This document shows, piece by piece, positions 48,226-57,951 of a stretch of 64,000 nucleotides of DNA (within the stretch, counting starts at the first letter, position 1; each line of letters opens with the position of its first letter). Origin of the DNA: a virus; the IMG/VR virus record IMGVR_UViG_3300015371_000010, positions 1 through 64,000 of that record. The stretch is one strand, 5' to 3'. The position numbers and the translations under genes were made by a program. Under the pieces are notes generated by a model, which did not search any database, had not been told where the DNA came from, and saw only the letters and a list, made by a program, of their open reading frames with translations.

Positions 48226-51200
48226 ATGCCGTACGCCAGTAACAAGCAGGCCGCCTACATGCACATCCATCACCCGGATATCGCGGCCAAGTGGCACGAG
48301 GCAGGCCACGGCTACGTCAAGGGCGGCAAGAACGACCCGGCCAAGAAGAAGCGCAAGGTGCGGAAGAACGCCCAGATGCAGGGCTGGCTCAAGCCGCTGA
48401 GCGTCGGCGTGATCGGCGGGGCGCTGGCCAACCAGTTCCCCTCCTACGAGGAGCGGGAGCGGCGCAGGGCGCTCAAGGCCCGGCGCAAGGGTCAGATCAA
48501 GAAGATGCAGGCGCCGGCCTCGGACGACCCCCACTACAACCAGGAGGCGGCTCAGAAGGCCTTCGACCTGGTGATGAAGATGGACGACGACACCGCCGAG
48601 GTGTTCTGCCACGTCGTGACCTCGGACTACTTCGAGGAGACGGTGGAGAAGAACCTGGGCACCCTGCAGCGCCATCTCAACGAGACCCTGCAGGCTCAGC
48701 TGGCGGACCTGAAGAAGGCGCACGTCCGGCTGGTGGCCAAGGGCATGGACAGCCAGGAGGCGGTCGCCTACGCCCAGGCCATCGCGCTGATCGAGAAGCA
48801 GCTGGCCGACCCGATCAGCAAGGCGCAGGGCAAGAAGAACCCCTACCAGTACGGCTATGTCTGGCGGGAGCAGGACTTCAACCGGGACCCGGGCTCCGGT
48901 CAGTTCCGGACCAAGATCAGCCACAACCAGACCAAGGAGCTGGACGACAAGGTCTTCACCCAGCTCACCGGGGCATCCACGCCGTCCCGGTCGCGCAGTG
49001 GCAAGAAGCTGACCGAGGAGGACCGGGTCCGGTTCCAGGACGAGTACCGCCAGCTGTCCGGCTTCATGCAGGCGGTGCGGGCCTCCACCGGTCCCGGCGG
49101 CAACACCTCGGTGATGCTGCACTACCGGGACCGGAACGGGAACGACTTCTCCCAGGTGCACTTCGGTACCAAGCCGCCGATCGACGACCTGGCCGACCCG
49201 GACTTCAGGCTGCTGGGGGTGGAGGCCAAGCCGACCACGCTGACCGCCGGCGGAGCTGCCTTCGGACTGGCCACCGCGCTGGGCGGCGGGATGAACTCCC
49301 AGCAGATCGAGGCGATCAACAACGTCGAGGGCGGGGCTGGTCGGTCCTTCTCGGAGAAGTGGCTCTCCTCGGGAGACGCCCAGAACTCCAACGCCAAGCT
49401 GTACGGCCGGCTGGCGGCCAGCGGGGATCTGATCTCCTCGGTGGGTGGGCCCAAGGCCCAGATGGCCGGCAAGTTCGCCTCGATCGTGGGCAGTGCCGGT
49501 CCGCAGGCCGAGGCGGTGCTGGGCCCGACCACGCGCAAGACCGCCTACCGATACCGGGGCACCGAGAAGAGTCCGGAGCGGAACCTGGTCCGGGCCTACG
49601 ACCAGGGCATCAAGCAGGGCAAGGTCTGGGGCGACCTGTCCGAGGCCGAGCAGGAAGAGGCTGTCCGCGGCTATGCCACCCGCCCGCGTGGGAAGGCGCC
49701 ACGGGCCAAGGAAGGTGGAGCGCCGCAGGTTCACCGGATGGCCGAGAACCGGATGGCCCTGGAGCAGCGCGCTCCGGAGTGGGGCGAGCGGGAACCGGGT
49801 CGACGGGCCATCGTGGACCATCTGCGGGCCAAGCTGCCCAAGAAGAACCTCTACGAGCTTCAGCTGGCCAGCGGGAACACGCCACCGTCCGAGGGCGTGA
49901 TCCTGAATGCGGATGGGCAGATCGTCACCCAGGCGGTGGGTTACGGCGATGATCACTACCTCCCGTTCAACCTGAAGAACCTCAAGGGTCTGAAGGGCGG
50001 GGAGTACATCCGTACCCGGAGCGTCGGCGGGCTGACCAGCGAAGACATCTACACCGCGATGATGATGGGAGCCCGCCGGGTCACGGTCACCTCGCGCTCG
50101 GGCACCTACGTGATGGAGTTCGAGCCGGACTTCAGGGGCGGGCGTCGGCACAACGACAAGGCCCGCCGGATGACCAGGCGCTACGAGCAGCTCCTGGACG
50201 CGGTGCAGTCCCAGCAGGTGGAGCGGATCGACATCGACCCGGAGATGCGCCAGCAGATCGAGAACGAGGTCAAGGAGGAGATGTCGGGCGCTGGCTGGAC
50301 CCAGCGGGACCGAATGGAGGCGATCCGGGAGCGGATCGATGAGTTCAAGGAGAACCCCTACATCACCGAGCAGGACGAGAAGCGGGCCGAGGCGATCATC
50401 ACTTCCCGGGGCGCCAACGCCAGTGAGGCGGAGAAGGCCAGGATCCGGGCCTCGGTCTACGACGACCTGATGGACCAGAAGGAGACCAAGTTCCGGCTGA
50501 ACAGCGCCGGCTACAAGGCCGCCCTGGACGCGCTGCAGGAGCAGTTCCCCTACTACATCAAGCAGCCGCGCTGGACCCCGCCTCGGGACGAGGGCAAGAA
50601 GATCGAGACCGCGCTGGACCGCGGCTATGTGGAGCCGGGCCGGAACCGGCCCACGGCGGCCAAGGCCGGCCTGTACGGCACCAAGGCCAACCCGGGCCAG
50701 AAGTTCTCTGCTTCCCACGCCGACTACCAGGGCACTCGACACGCGCCCGGTCGGGCCGTCCCGGTGGAGACCGAGGAGGCCGCTGCCGTCAGTGCCGGCG
50801 GGGACCGGAAGAGCACCGAGAAGGAGCGGCGCAAGGCACTGGCCGGGGCCCAGAACGAGTACAAGGTCTCCGAGGTGGCGACCAAGATCCAGGAGAACGC
50901 CAAGGGCAAGCTCGGGCCGAAGTCCCAGGCCGACCCGGACATCAAGCGGTACCTGGACATGACTGGCGATGAGCTGAAGGACGCCGACAACCTGGAGGGC
51001 TTCAACAACTGGGTGGGCCGGTACCTGGGCATGGCCGAGGTCAACGAACCCGGTCTGCGCCGGGAGTGGGAAGCGGCCTACGGCGGGCTGAACCGGGAGA
51101 AGTTCGACCGGAAGAACATCCAGAGCTACCCCAAGTTCCCGCCCAAGTTCGATGAGGACGCCTACGAGGCCGGGGCCAGCCGGAGCGAGGTCGACAAGGA

Positions 51201-51807
51201 GCTGAACCGGATCGACCGGAAGGCACGCAGCGGGGTGGTGAACGCGGTGCCACTGTCCGGGATGACCGAGCAGGAGTACGCCTCGGAGCACCGAGCGCTG
51301 GCCGGGATGCACCGGGCGCTGCAGATCAACCCGGAGCAGCCGCTGTCCAACGCCGTGCTGCAGGACCTGGGCGTGGACACCACCGCGCCGGCGGTAGCCA
51401 AGCTGCGCCGGGATCCGGACGCGATCGTGGAGCAGATGGAGTACCTCCAGCGGGCCCGGGCGCTGACCAGCGGCATGTCCTCGGAGACCCGAGAGGCACG
51501 GCAGAGCGCGGCCACCCAACGTGAGGTGGTCCGGGCCCAGCCGCAGACCAAGACGGCTCGCGCGGCGGTGACCGGGAACGTGCAGGCCAACATCAACCTG
51601 GCTCGATCGATCGCAGATCAGCTGGAGACGCTGGAGGACAAGGACGAGGACGAGATCGAGACGATTCGGAACCTGGCCTCGGACTGGGAGGAAGGAGCCG
51701 GCGAGCTCACCAACCCGGAGCAGACGCAGGCGTTCAACGCAGTACACGATGACGCACTGCGGACGCTGATGCGGGCGATGCACCGGCTCAACAACCCGAG
51801 TAGCTGA
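48226..51807 (+). CDS. Large virion-associated protein (1193 aa)
   Basis: Begins MPYASNKQAAYMHIHHPDIA, a variant of the SKAQRRWMxxxHPEI-type motif found at the start of phage virion proteins. The rest is alpha-rich and charged, with a Gly-rich AGGAAFGLATALGGGMN patch (around residue 345) and RDPGSGQF (residue 221). No enzyme motif is certain. Position between portal and MuF suggests an internal or ejected head protein. Unusually long for this position. Confidence 0.7.
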   Translation: MPYASNKQAAYMHIHHPDIAAKWHEAGHGYVKGGKNDPAKKKRKVRKNAQMQGWLKPLSVGVIGGALANQFPSYEERERRRALKARRKGQIKKMQAPASDDPHYNQEAAQKAFDLVMKMDDDTAEVFCHVVTSDYFEETVEKNLGTLQRHLNETLQAQLADLKKAHVRLVAKGMDSQEAVAYAQAIALIEKQLADPISKAQGKKNPYQYGYVWREQDFNRDPGSGQFRTKISHNQTKELDDKVFTQLTGASTPSRSRSGKKLTEEDRVRFQDEYRQLSGFMQAVRASTGPGGNTSVMLHYRDRNGNDFSQVHFGTKPPIDDLADPDFRLLGVEAKPTTLTAGGAAFGLATALGGGMNSQQIEAINNVEGGAGRSFSEKWLSSGDAQNSNAKLYGRLAASGDLISSVGGPKAQMAGKFASIVGSAGPQAEAVLGPTTRKTAYRYRGTEKSPERNLVRAYDQGIKQGKVWGDLSEAEQEEAVRGYATRPRGKAPRAKEGGAPQVHRMAENRMALEQRAPEWGEREPGRRAIVDHLRAKLPKKNLYELQLASGNTPPSEGVILNADGQIVTQAVGYGDDHYLPFNLKNLKGLKGGEYIRTRSVGGLTSEDIYTAMMMGARRVTVTSRSGTYVMEFEPDFRGGRRHNDKARRMTRRYEQLLDAVQSQQVERIDIDPEMRQQIENEVKEEMSGAGWTQRDRMEAIRERIDEFKENPYITEQDEKRAEAIITSRGANASEAEKARIRASVYDDLMDQKETKFRLNSAGYKAALDALQEQFPYYIKQPRWTPPRDEGKKIETALDRGYVEPGRNRPTAAKAGLYGTKANPGQKFSASHADYQGTRHAPGRAVPVETEEAAAVSAGGDRKSTEKERRKALAGAQNEYKVSEVATKIQENAKGKLGPKSQADPDIKRYLDMTGDELKDADNLEGFNNWVGRYLGMAEVNEPGLRREWEAAYGGLNREKFDRKNIQSYPKFPPKFDEDAYEAGASRSEVDKELNRIDRKARSGVVNAVPLSGMTEQEYASEHRALAGMHRALQINPEQPLSNAVLQDLGVDTTAPAVAKLRRDPDAIVEQMEYLQRARALTSGMSSETREARQSAATQREVVRAQPQTKTARAAVTGNVQANINLARSIADQLETLEDKDEDEIETIRNLASDWEEGAGELTNPEQTQAFNAVHDDALRTLMRAMHRLNNPSS

Positions 51808-53783
51808 TGACCACAGCCCCGTACGTTGAGCTCCGGTTCAACCCGACGGACCTGCGACCCCAGGACATCCCTCGTGCCGGGGCCTACCTGGGGTCGCCGG
51901 CCCGGGCCATCGAGGCGGCCCTGGCGGTGGCTCGGGCCTCGATGGTGGACCAGATGAAGAAGGAGGTCCGGGGGCTCTCCCAGCCCACCCACAACCAGCT
52001 GCTCCGGATCGCGGACCTGGCCTGGCAGGCCACGTTCTGGCGGTTCCGGAAGGTCTCCGCCCCGGTGATCGCGGATGCCTACCTGCACGCCTACCGGGAC
52101 GCGGACGCCGGCGACGTGCCGGCCAGCCTGATCTACGACCTGGCCGACAAGCACGCGGAGAAGATCGGGGACTACTTCCACGCCACCTCCCGAGAGGCCC
52201 TGGCCGAGGGGTTCAACGGGCTGGTGAACCGGCGGGTCCCGGCCCGAGCGGCGGCGGACCGGGTGCTGGATGCCTACGGACTGACCCCACGGCAGATGCG
52301 TACCTACACCGCGGCCAAGCAGTTCGACACCCCGGTCAGTGATGTGATGCCCCGCTCGATCAAGGCCAAGGCCCGGGCCTACATCGACAAGGCGTTCACC
52401 ACCCGGAACCGGAAGCTGTCTGACCAGGAGGAGCACAACATCGACGAGCAGGCCAAGCAGCTGGCCTGGATGTGGCTCCAGGACAAGGGCCGGCTCAACG
52501 ACCGGGCCCAGAAGATGTGGCTGACCGCCAAGGACGAGCGGGTCTGCCCGGTCTGTGGTCCGCTGCACGGCAAGAAGGTCGGGATCAACGAGAAGTTCGT
52601 GACCCACCAGGGCGAGTTCTGGTCGCCGGGGCTGCACCCGAACTGCCGCTGTGAGCTCCGGCTGATCGAGAACAAGTTCTCCAAGGCCGACTGGGATCCC
52701 CAGGAGCACCCGCGCGGAGGCGACCCCGAGAACCGGGGCCGGTTCTCCCGAGTGGCGTCCCGGCCTGGCCCGCTGTTCAAGGAGCCGGACCGGCCGGTGA
52801 TCGAGACCACCGAGGAGGAGGCGCCGGTGGAGATGGCCTCCGAGACGGTGGAGATGGTCGGCAACGTGGAGATGAACCAGAAGGTCGAGATGACTCCGGT
52901 GGAGATGATCCGGCCGGAGATGACCCGGGGCCGGGCCGAGCTGATCCAGCCGGAGCTGACCGACGAGCGCAGGCGGGAGCTCCTGGAGATGACCGTCACC
53001 CCGCAGATGCGGCTGGAGATGGAGCGCAGCTTCGCCGACATCATCGCGGAGGGAGAGCGCAGGCGTCCGACGAAGCGGCCCAAGCGCGTCTACGACCGGC
53101 CGACCATCTCGATCCAGGACGAGAACGGGCACGAGTACCCGGTCTACGCGGTGGTGGACCGCAATGACGACGTGAACTGGCACGGAGGCAAGATGCAGTT
53201 GCACCAGGACGTGCGCTTCTACACCTCGCAGTCCCAGGCCTACCGGATCGCCACCGACAAGTTCGAGCAGGCCATCGAGGACGAGTACGACGCCATCATC
53301 GGCAGTGGCCGGCACAACCAGAAGCAGTGGCTGGGCAACCAGCAGTACGAGCTGATCTTCGACGAGGAGGACGTGTACAACGCTGTCATCTGGACCGCCT
53401 ACCAGGGTCGGGTGCCGGAAGGGATGGAGGCGCCCACGCACAGCTCGGTGGTGGCGGAGTTCCACGGCACCGGTCCGACCAGCGAGATCATCGAGCGGGA
53501 GATGAGCCTGAACGAAGCGGCCCGGTTGCTCAACATCGACCGGCGCAACTTCGACGTGCAGATCCTGCGGATGGACGAGGGCCATGCCTCCTACGAGGGC
53601 CAGACCACTGAGCTGGAGCACGGGACTCGGAAGGCCGACCAGGTCTGGGTGACCGAGGGGATCTACAACGTGACCCCGCTGCACGGCGAGATGGTGGACG
53701 AGACCCTCTCCCTGCAGCTGAACTACATCGAGCCGGACGTGGAGGAGACCGAGCGTCCGCTGCCACGGGGGATTCTCGACTAG
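51807..53783 (+). CDS. MuF-like minor capsid protein with C-terminal extension
   Basis: 658 aa. The MuF signature is exact: TAKDERVCPVCGPLHGKKVG...FWSPGLHPNCRCELRLI (residues 231-290; CxxC and HPNCRC). After it comes a repetitive Met/Glu region (VEMASETVEMVGNVEMNQKV) and a C-terminal globular domain (DVNWHGGKMQLHQDVRFYTS). The extension might be an effector or toxin-like domain as in some MuF proteins, but I see no specific catalytic motif. Start overlaps the previous stop. Confidence 0.88.
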   Translation: MTTAPYVELRFNPTDLRPQDIPRAGAYLGSPARAIEAALAVARASMVDQMKKEVRGLSQPTHNQLLRIADLAWQATFWRFRKVSAPVIADAYLHAYRDADAGDVPASLIYDLADKHAEKIGDYFHATSREALAEGFNGLVNRRVPARAAADRVLDAYGLTPRQMRTYTAAKQFDTPVSDVMPRSIKAKARAYIDKAFTTRNRKLSDQEEHNIDEQAKQLAWMWLQDKGRLNDRAQKMWLTAKDERVCPVCGPLHGKKVGINEKFVTHQGEFWSPGLHPNCRCELRLIENKFSKADWDPQEHPRGGDPENRGRFSRVASRPGPLFKEPDRPVIETTEEEAPVEMASETVEMVGNVEMNQKVEMTPVEMIRPEMTRGRAELIQPELTDERRRELLEMTVTPQMRLEMERSFADIIAEGERRRPTKRPKRVYDRPTISIQDENGHEYPVYAVVDRNDDVNWHGGKMQLHQDVRFYTSQSQAYRIATDKFEQAIEDEYDAIIGSGRHNQKQWLGNQQYELIFDEEDVYNAVIWTAYQGRVPEGMEAPTHSSVVAEFHGTGPTSEIIEREMSLNEAARLLNIDRRNFDVQILRMDEGHASYEGQTTELEHGTRKADQVWVTEGIYNVTPLHGEMVDETLSLQLNYIEPDVEETERPLPRGILD

Positions 53784-53805
53784 CGCAGGTGAGGACGATG
53801 AACAC

Positions 53806-54828
53806 ATGAGCAACGTGCGCGAGCTGCTGGCCACGGATGAGACGTTCCGCGAGGTGGCCGACCTGTTGTTCGGCGGTGGCGCCGACGAGCTGATCAGCAA
53901 GATGAGCCCGACCCAGTCTGACCTGGCCGCTCACGAGCGGAAGAAGCGCAAGATCACCGCTGGGCTGAGCGCGGTGGGCGCCGGCGCCGGGGCGGCTGGA
54001 CTGGCGCTGGGCACGCACAACCTGCGGCGTGGCTACCTGGCCGCGCGGGCCGGGCAGAAGGCCAACTTCGCCTTCCATGCACCTGGGGCCAAGCGGAAGG
54101 CGCTGAAGACCGCGGTCAGCCACGAGAAGCTGGCCACCGGCCTGGTGCCCCTGGAGGTGGCCGGTCTGGGCGGGGAGATCATGGCGACCAAGATCCTGCA
54201 CGGGGACACGAAGAAGAAGGGCTCCCTGGTCAAGAAGGACCTGGGTGAGCTGCTGAACAACGCTTCGGACTCCAAGAGTCAGCTGACCCGAGCCAAGATC
54301 CCCAGCCCGAAGCAGGTCGCGGCCAAGAAGGGGATCGAGTACACCGCCAAGTCGGGGGTGCTGAAGAAGCTCCCGGACAAGGTGCTGACCCATCACAAGG
54401 TCAAGAAGAACGAGGAGCCCAGCGAGGTCGACGTGATCTGGGAGGGCGAGTTCGCCAAGGCCGACCCGGACAAGCAGCAGGTCTTCGGCTGGGCCAGCGT
54501 GGTCGAGGTCAACGGCGAGCCGGTGGTGGACCTGCAGGGCGACGTGATCGCGCCGGAGGAGATGGAGAAGGCCGGCTACGAGTACGTGATGAAGTCCCGC
54601 AAGGGCGGGGACATGCACCTGCGGAACAACTGGGAGCCGATCAAGAAGTCGGAGATGATCGAGAGCTTCATCGTCACCGAGGAGAAGCGCGAGGCCATGG
54701 GCCTTCCCGACTCGGTACCGACGGGCTGGTGGGTCGGCTTCCAGGTCCAGGACCCCGAGGTGTGGTCGATGATCAAGGACGGCCGGCGTACGGGCTTCTC
54801 GATCCACGGTCACGGCAAGCGTTCATGA
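53806..54828 (+). CDS. Capsid maturation protease, XkdF-like
   Basis: 340 aa. Residues 1-205 are Lys/Ala/Gly-rich with a glycine-zipper-like hydrophobic run (SAVGAGAGAAGLALGTHNLR). The protease domain (205-340) has VDVIWEGEFAKADPDKQQVF, GDVIAPEEMEKAGYEYVMKS, GDMHLRNNWEPIKKSEMIES, and GLPDSVPTGWWVGFQVQDPE, the XkdF serine protease pattern. Cleaves scaffold or capsid parts during prohead maturation. GACGAT 6 nt before the ATG. Confidence 0.85.
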   Translation: MSNVRELLATDETFREVADLLFGGGADELISKMSPTQSDLAAHERKKRKITAGLSAVGAGAGAAGLALGTHNLRRGYLAARAGQKANFAFHAPGAKRKALKTAVSHEKLATGLVPLEVAGLGGEIMATKILHGDTKKKGSLVKKDLGELLNNASDSKSQLTRAKIPSPKQVAAKKGIEYTAKSGVLKKLPDKVLTHHKVKKNEEPSEVDVIWEGEFAKADPDKQQVFGWASVVEVNGEPVVDLQGDVIAPEEMEKAGYEYVMKSRKGGDMHLRNNWEPIKKSEMIESFIVTEEKREAMGLPDSVPTGWWVGFQVQDPEVWSMIKDGRRTGFSIHGHGKRS

Positions 54829-56666
54829 CCACCAAGCGACAGGAGCGCACCGCCTCCGGAGCGGCCATCGCCGCCGGCGGTGGGGTAGCGGCCGGGACAG
54901 GGCTTGCCGCCGGCGGGGTGCCAGGCGGCAAGTCCGACTTCACCACGGTGCTCAACCTGAAGGAGCCCAAGGGCAAGACCAAGCCGGGTCGGCTGGCCAG
55001 CGCTGCGATCCGGAACCGGCACGTGGCCCGAGCCGCGCCCGGTGGCATCCTCGGCTTCCGCACCCACGCGCACCAGGGCGGGATGGTGGGCTTCGAGCAG
55101 CAGGCCGCGCACAAGGCTGGGGTGAAGCCCCCGTCGGGCAAGGAGGCCGGCCATGCCTTCTCGCACGGCTACGTCCAGGGCAAGATCGCGCCCGAGGCCA
55201 AGATCATCCGGCACATGAAGGGCGGCAAGAAGGCCGCTGCCGGGCTCCTGGTCGGTGGGGCCGCGACCACGGCGTACGGCCTGAAGCGGACCAAGGTGGA
55301 GAAGGCCCAGCGCCACAACGACCAGTACAGCGGCACTCTGGCCGGAGCCGGCGGGGCCGGACTGGCGGTCAGCGCCGGCGGGCACAAGCTGTTCCGGGGC
55401 CAGGAGCGCAAGTGGCGCAACACCGCGAACACCAGCGTCGACGAGGCCCAGAAGCTGGTGCCGGGGTTGGGTGGCCGACAGGGCCAGCGACTCTCGCTGA
55501 AGCAGATGCACAAGTACCGGCAGAAGCATGGACCGGACAAGCCGTGGCCGAAGTCGATGACCCCGGAGCGCTCGATGAGCGAGATCTCCCGGGACAAGAA
55601 GGTCTTCCAGGGGGTGCACCCGGAGGTGGCCCGGAAGGCCGGTCAGCTCCGAGGCGTGGCGGCTCAGGCCGAGCACTTCTCGCACGTCTACGGGAGCACA
55701 GCGAAGGTGGTGGGCAGGTTGCGGGGTCCAAGCGCGATCGTGGCGGGAGCCGGAGTCGGCGGGCTGGCGGCCTCCAGGAAGCCGGACAAGCGGGTCTCCA
55801 AGTCGGACAAGCCGCTGATGAGCGATGCCCAGCTGCGCCGCCGACGCAAGGCGCAGAGCTCCATCGGCCGGACCACCTCCACCATGGGCCTGACCGGTCT
55901 GGGCGTCACCGGAGTCGCGGCGGTGGCCGCCAAGAAGCCGGGTGTGCTCCGGGCGGTGCGCAAGGCACCGGGGCTGAAGGATGTCACGCCCAAGAAGATG
56001 GAGGGCTACGCGCTCAAGACCGGCATCGTCTCCGGTGGCATCGGCGGGATCGGTGGGTTCAACCAGGCCGCGATCTATGGCGACGAGGCGCGGCGCAAGA
56101 AGCAGACCACCCTGAAGAAGGGGCTGACGGAAGGCACGGACATGGGTGTCATCGAGATGGGGTTCTTCGGTGAGGAGGGCCGGCCGGTCAAGCTGAAGGA
56201 GATCGAGGCCGAGGTGGAGAAGGCCTGGACCCCCGCCGCGCGCAACTTCGACTCCGAGGCCAGCCGGCAGAAGCGGGCCAAGGTCTACGAGGGCGGGTCC
56301 CTGGTGGCTGCCGGCGGGGCCGGCGCGTACACCGCGCACCACGGGCTGAAGACGATCGAGGCAGGGCGTGGGGCCAAGCCCAAGGTGATGGCTCCGGTGG
56401 AGCACCGCCGCAACGCCAAGGGGAACCCGTACAAGATCGCGCTGGCCACCAAGGGCGAGCACGCCATCCCGGTAAAGGGTCTCAAGGCGGTGGGCCGTCA
56501 TGGTGGACGCACTGCGCTTGGTGCTGGCGCGGTTGCGGCTGCGGCTGGCACGCATGCTGCGCTGAAGCGGAAGCAGAGTGGCTCGTGGCAGCCCTACGCC
56601 AAGCGAGACACCTTCTCGGCCTTCGGCGTGGACCACGGACTGGACAGCTCAGAGTCCACTGTCTGA
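54825..56666 (+). CDS. Gly/Ala/Lys-rich head-module protein with C-terminal SAFG tag
   Basis: 613 aa. Basic, with several glycine-zipper hydrophobic segments (GAAIAAGGGVAAGTGLAAGG, GLLVGGAATTAYG, TLAGAGGAGLAVSAGG, VSGGIGGIGGFNQAA), recalling internal or pore-forming ejection proteins. Its last 19 residues, DTFSAFGVDHGLDSSESTV, carry the SAFG(V/I)(D/E)HG tag found at the N-termini of three small capsid-module proteins. Overlaps the protease stop by 4 nt. Confidence 0.75.
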   Translation: MTTKRQERTASGAAIAAGGGVAAGTGLAAGGVPGGKSDFTTVLNLKEPKGKTKPGRLASAAIRNRHVARAAPGGILGFRTHAHQGGMVGFEQQAAHKAGVKPPSGKEAGHAFSHGYVQGKIAPEAKIIRHMKGGKKAAAGLLVGGAATTAYGLKRTKVEKAQRHNDQYSGTLAGAGGAGLAVSAGGHKLFRGQERKWRNTANTSVDEAQKLVPGLGGRQGQRLSLKQMHKYRQKHGPDKPWPKSMTPERSMSEISRDKKVFQGVHPEVARKAGQLRGVAAQAEHFSHVYGSTAKVVGRLRGPSAIVAGAGVGGLAASRKPDKRVSKSDKPLMSDAQLRRRRKAQSSIGRTTSTMGLTGLGVTGVAAVAAKKPGVLRAVRKAPGLKDVTPKKMEGYALKTGIVSGGIGGIGGFNQAAIYGDEARRKKQTTLKKGLTEGTDMGVIEMGFFGEEGRPVKLKEIEAEVEKAWTPAARNFDSEASRQKRAKVYEGGSLVAAGGAGAYTAHHGLKTIEAGRGAKPKVMAPVEHRRNAKGNPYKIALATKGEHAIPVKGLKAVGRHGGRTALGAGAVAAAAGTHAALKRKQSGSWQPYAKRDTFSAFGVDHGLDSSESTV

Positions 56667-56714
56667 CACACCGAATGGACAGCACCGTGAGACTGAGAAC
56701 TAGAGGTTGATGAC

Positions 56715-57521
56715 ATGCCACAGCGACGGAACTTGACCGACATGGAGATCGACGAGATCTCCACGGTGGACAAGGCAGCGAACCAGCTTTCCAGGTTCGT
56801 CATTGCGAAGCGGGCTCCCGAGGAGGAAGAGATGCCCAAGCTCTACAACCAGGAGGGACAGCCCCTCGACGAAGACAACCTGGAGTTCGGCGACATCGTC
56901 TACGACGACCAGGGCCAGGCCTACGAGTGGGTCGAGGACAAGGGTGAGGAGGAGGAGAAGGACGAGCCCGTTCCCGAGCTCGCCACGGTCGGCAAGTCGG
57001 CCTTCTTCGAGCGCCAGGCTCCTCAGGCCGGCAGCTTCACCCAGTCGGTGATGGAGGAGCTCTCCAAGGCCTTCTCCGACGAGGACCGAGACGCCGTGAT
57101 CGCCAAGGCGCTCGGCCGGGTCGAGGAGCTGGAGAAGGCGCAGAAGGAGGCCGCCGAGATCGCCAAGAGCGAGCGGGACCTCCGGCTGACCCGGGAGTAC
57201 ATCTCCAAGGCCGCCGAGTACAACCTGCCGGTCGCGCCGACCGAGCTGGGCCCGGTGCTCTTCCGGATGGCCGAGTCGATGTCCTACGAGGACTGCGCAG
57301 TGATCGCCAAGTGCCTGGAGACGGCCGGCGAGATCCTCTTCGAGGAGCGCGGCTACCAGGGCGGCGGCGACAACGCCGACATCTACAGCCAGGTCTCCGC
57401 TCACGCTCACGAGGCCTTCGGCAAGTCCGAGGACTTCAACGAGGTGACCGCCATCAACAAGGTGTTCGACGAGAACCCGGACGCCTACGACGAGTACCTG
57501 CGTTCGCAGCAGATCCGATAG
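56715..57521 (+). CDS. Putative capsid scaffold protein
   Basis: 268 aa. N-terminal DMEIDEISTVDKAANQLSRF resembles the XkdF/scaffold-type VDEISxVDRxAN motif. The remainder is acidic and helical (SFTQSVMEELSKAFSDEDRD, LEKAQKEAAEIAKSERDLRL), as expected for a scaffold placed between protease and decoration protein. Gap upstream (48 bp) holds no gene. Confidence 0.75.
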   Translation: MPQRRNLTDMEIDEISTVDKAANQLSRFVIAKRAPEEEEMPKLYNQEGQPLDEDNLEFGDIVYDDQGQAYEWVEDKGEEEEKDEPVPELATVGKSAFFERQAPQAGSFTQSVMEELSKAFSDEDRDAVIAKALGRVEELEKAQKEAAEIAKSERDLRLTREYISKAAEYNLPVAPTELGPVLFRMAESMSYEDCAVIAKCLETAGEILFEERGYQGGGDNADIYSQVSAHAHEAFGKSEDFNEVTAINKVFDENPDAYDEYLRSQQIR

Positions 57522-57533
57522 GAGGGAAGCTCA

Positions 57534-57935
57534 ATGGCCTACGAAGAGAGCCTTCGGTCGATCACGCTGAACGCGGACTCGTCCCTGGGCATCTACACGG
57601 GGGTTCCGGGTCAGCCCGGCTCCCCGGACCCACACGGAGGGCGGCAGTACCACTTCGTGAAGGTCACCGGCGTCCACCAGTGTGGGCTCGCGGCTGCCAC
57701 CGGCGATGTCTGTGGGGTGCTGCAGAACAAGCCCCAGGGCACCGGCCAGGCCGCCACGGTCGCCATCGCGGGGGTCTCCAAGGTGGTCTCCGATGTGGCG
57801 ATCACCGCAGGTGACCCGATCTACGCCAGCGCCGACGGCCAGGCTGCCAAGACCGGCACCGGTCCACGGGTCGGCACCGCACTGTCCACCACCGCCAACC
57901 CCGGAGAACTCGTCAACGTTCTCCTCACGCTCTGA
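57534..57935 (+). CDS. Capsid decoration protein
   Basis: 133 aa. MAYEESLRSITLNADSSLGI then strand-rich DVCGVLQNKPQGTGQAATVA / GDPIYASADGQAAKTGTGPR is the DUF2190/decoration-protein pattern. Lies directly before the major capsid gene, its usual place. GGAGGGAAGCTCA is a strong ribosome site. Confidence 0.85.
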   Translation: MAYEESLRSITLNADSSLGIYTGVPGQPGSPDPHGGRQYHFVKVTGVHQCGLAAATGDVCGVLQNKPQGTGQAATVAIAGVSKVVSDVAITAGDPIYASADGQAAKTGTGPRVGTALSTTANPGELVNVLLTL

Positions 57936-57951
57936 GAGGGAGTGACTAGCC

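Noticed and set aside
48055-51783. 1242-codon minus-strand frame opposite the 1193-aa gene
   Set aside because: High-GC antisense shadow; the + frame has normal codon use, a ribosome site and the conserved virion N-terminus.
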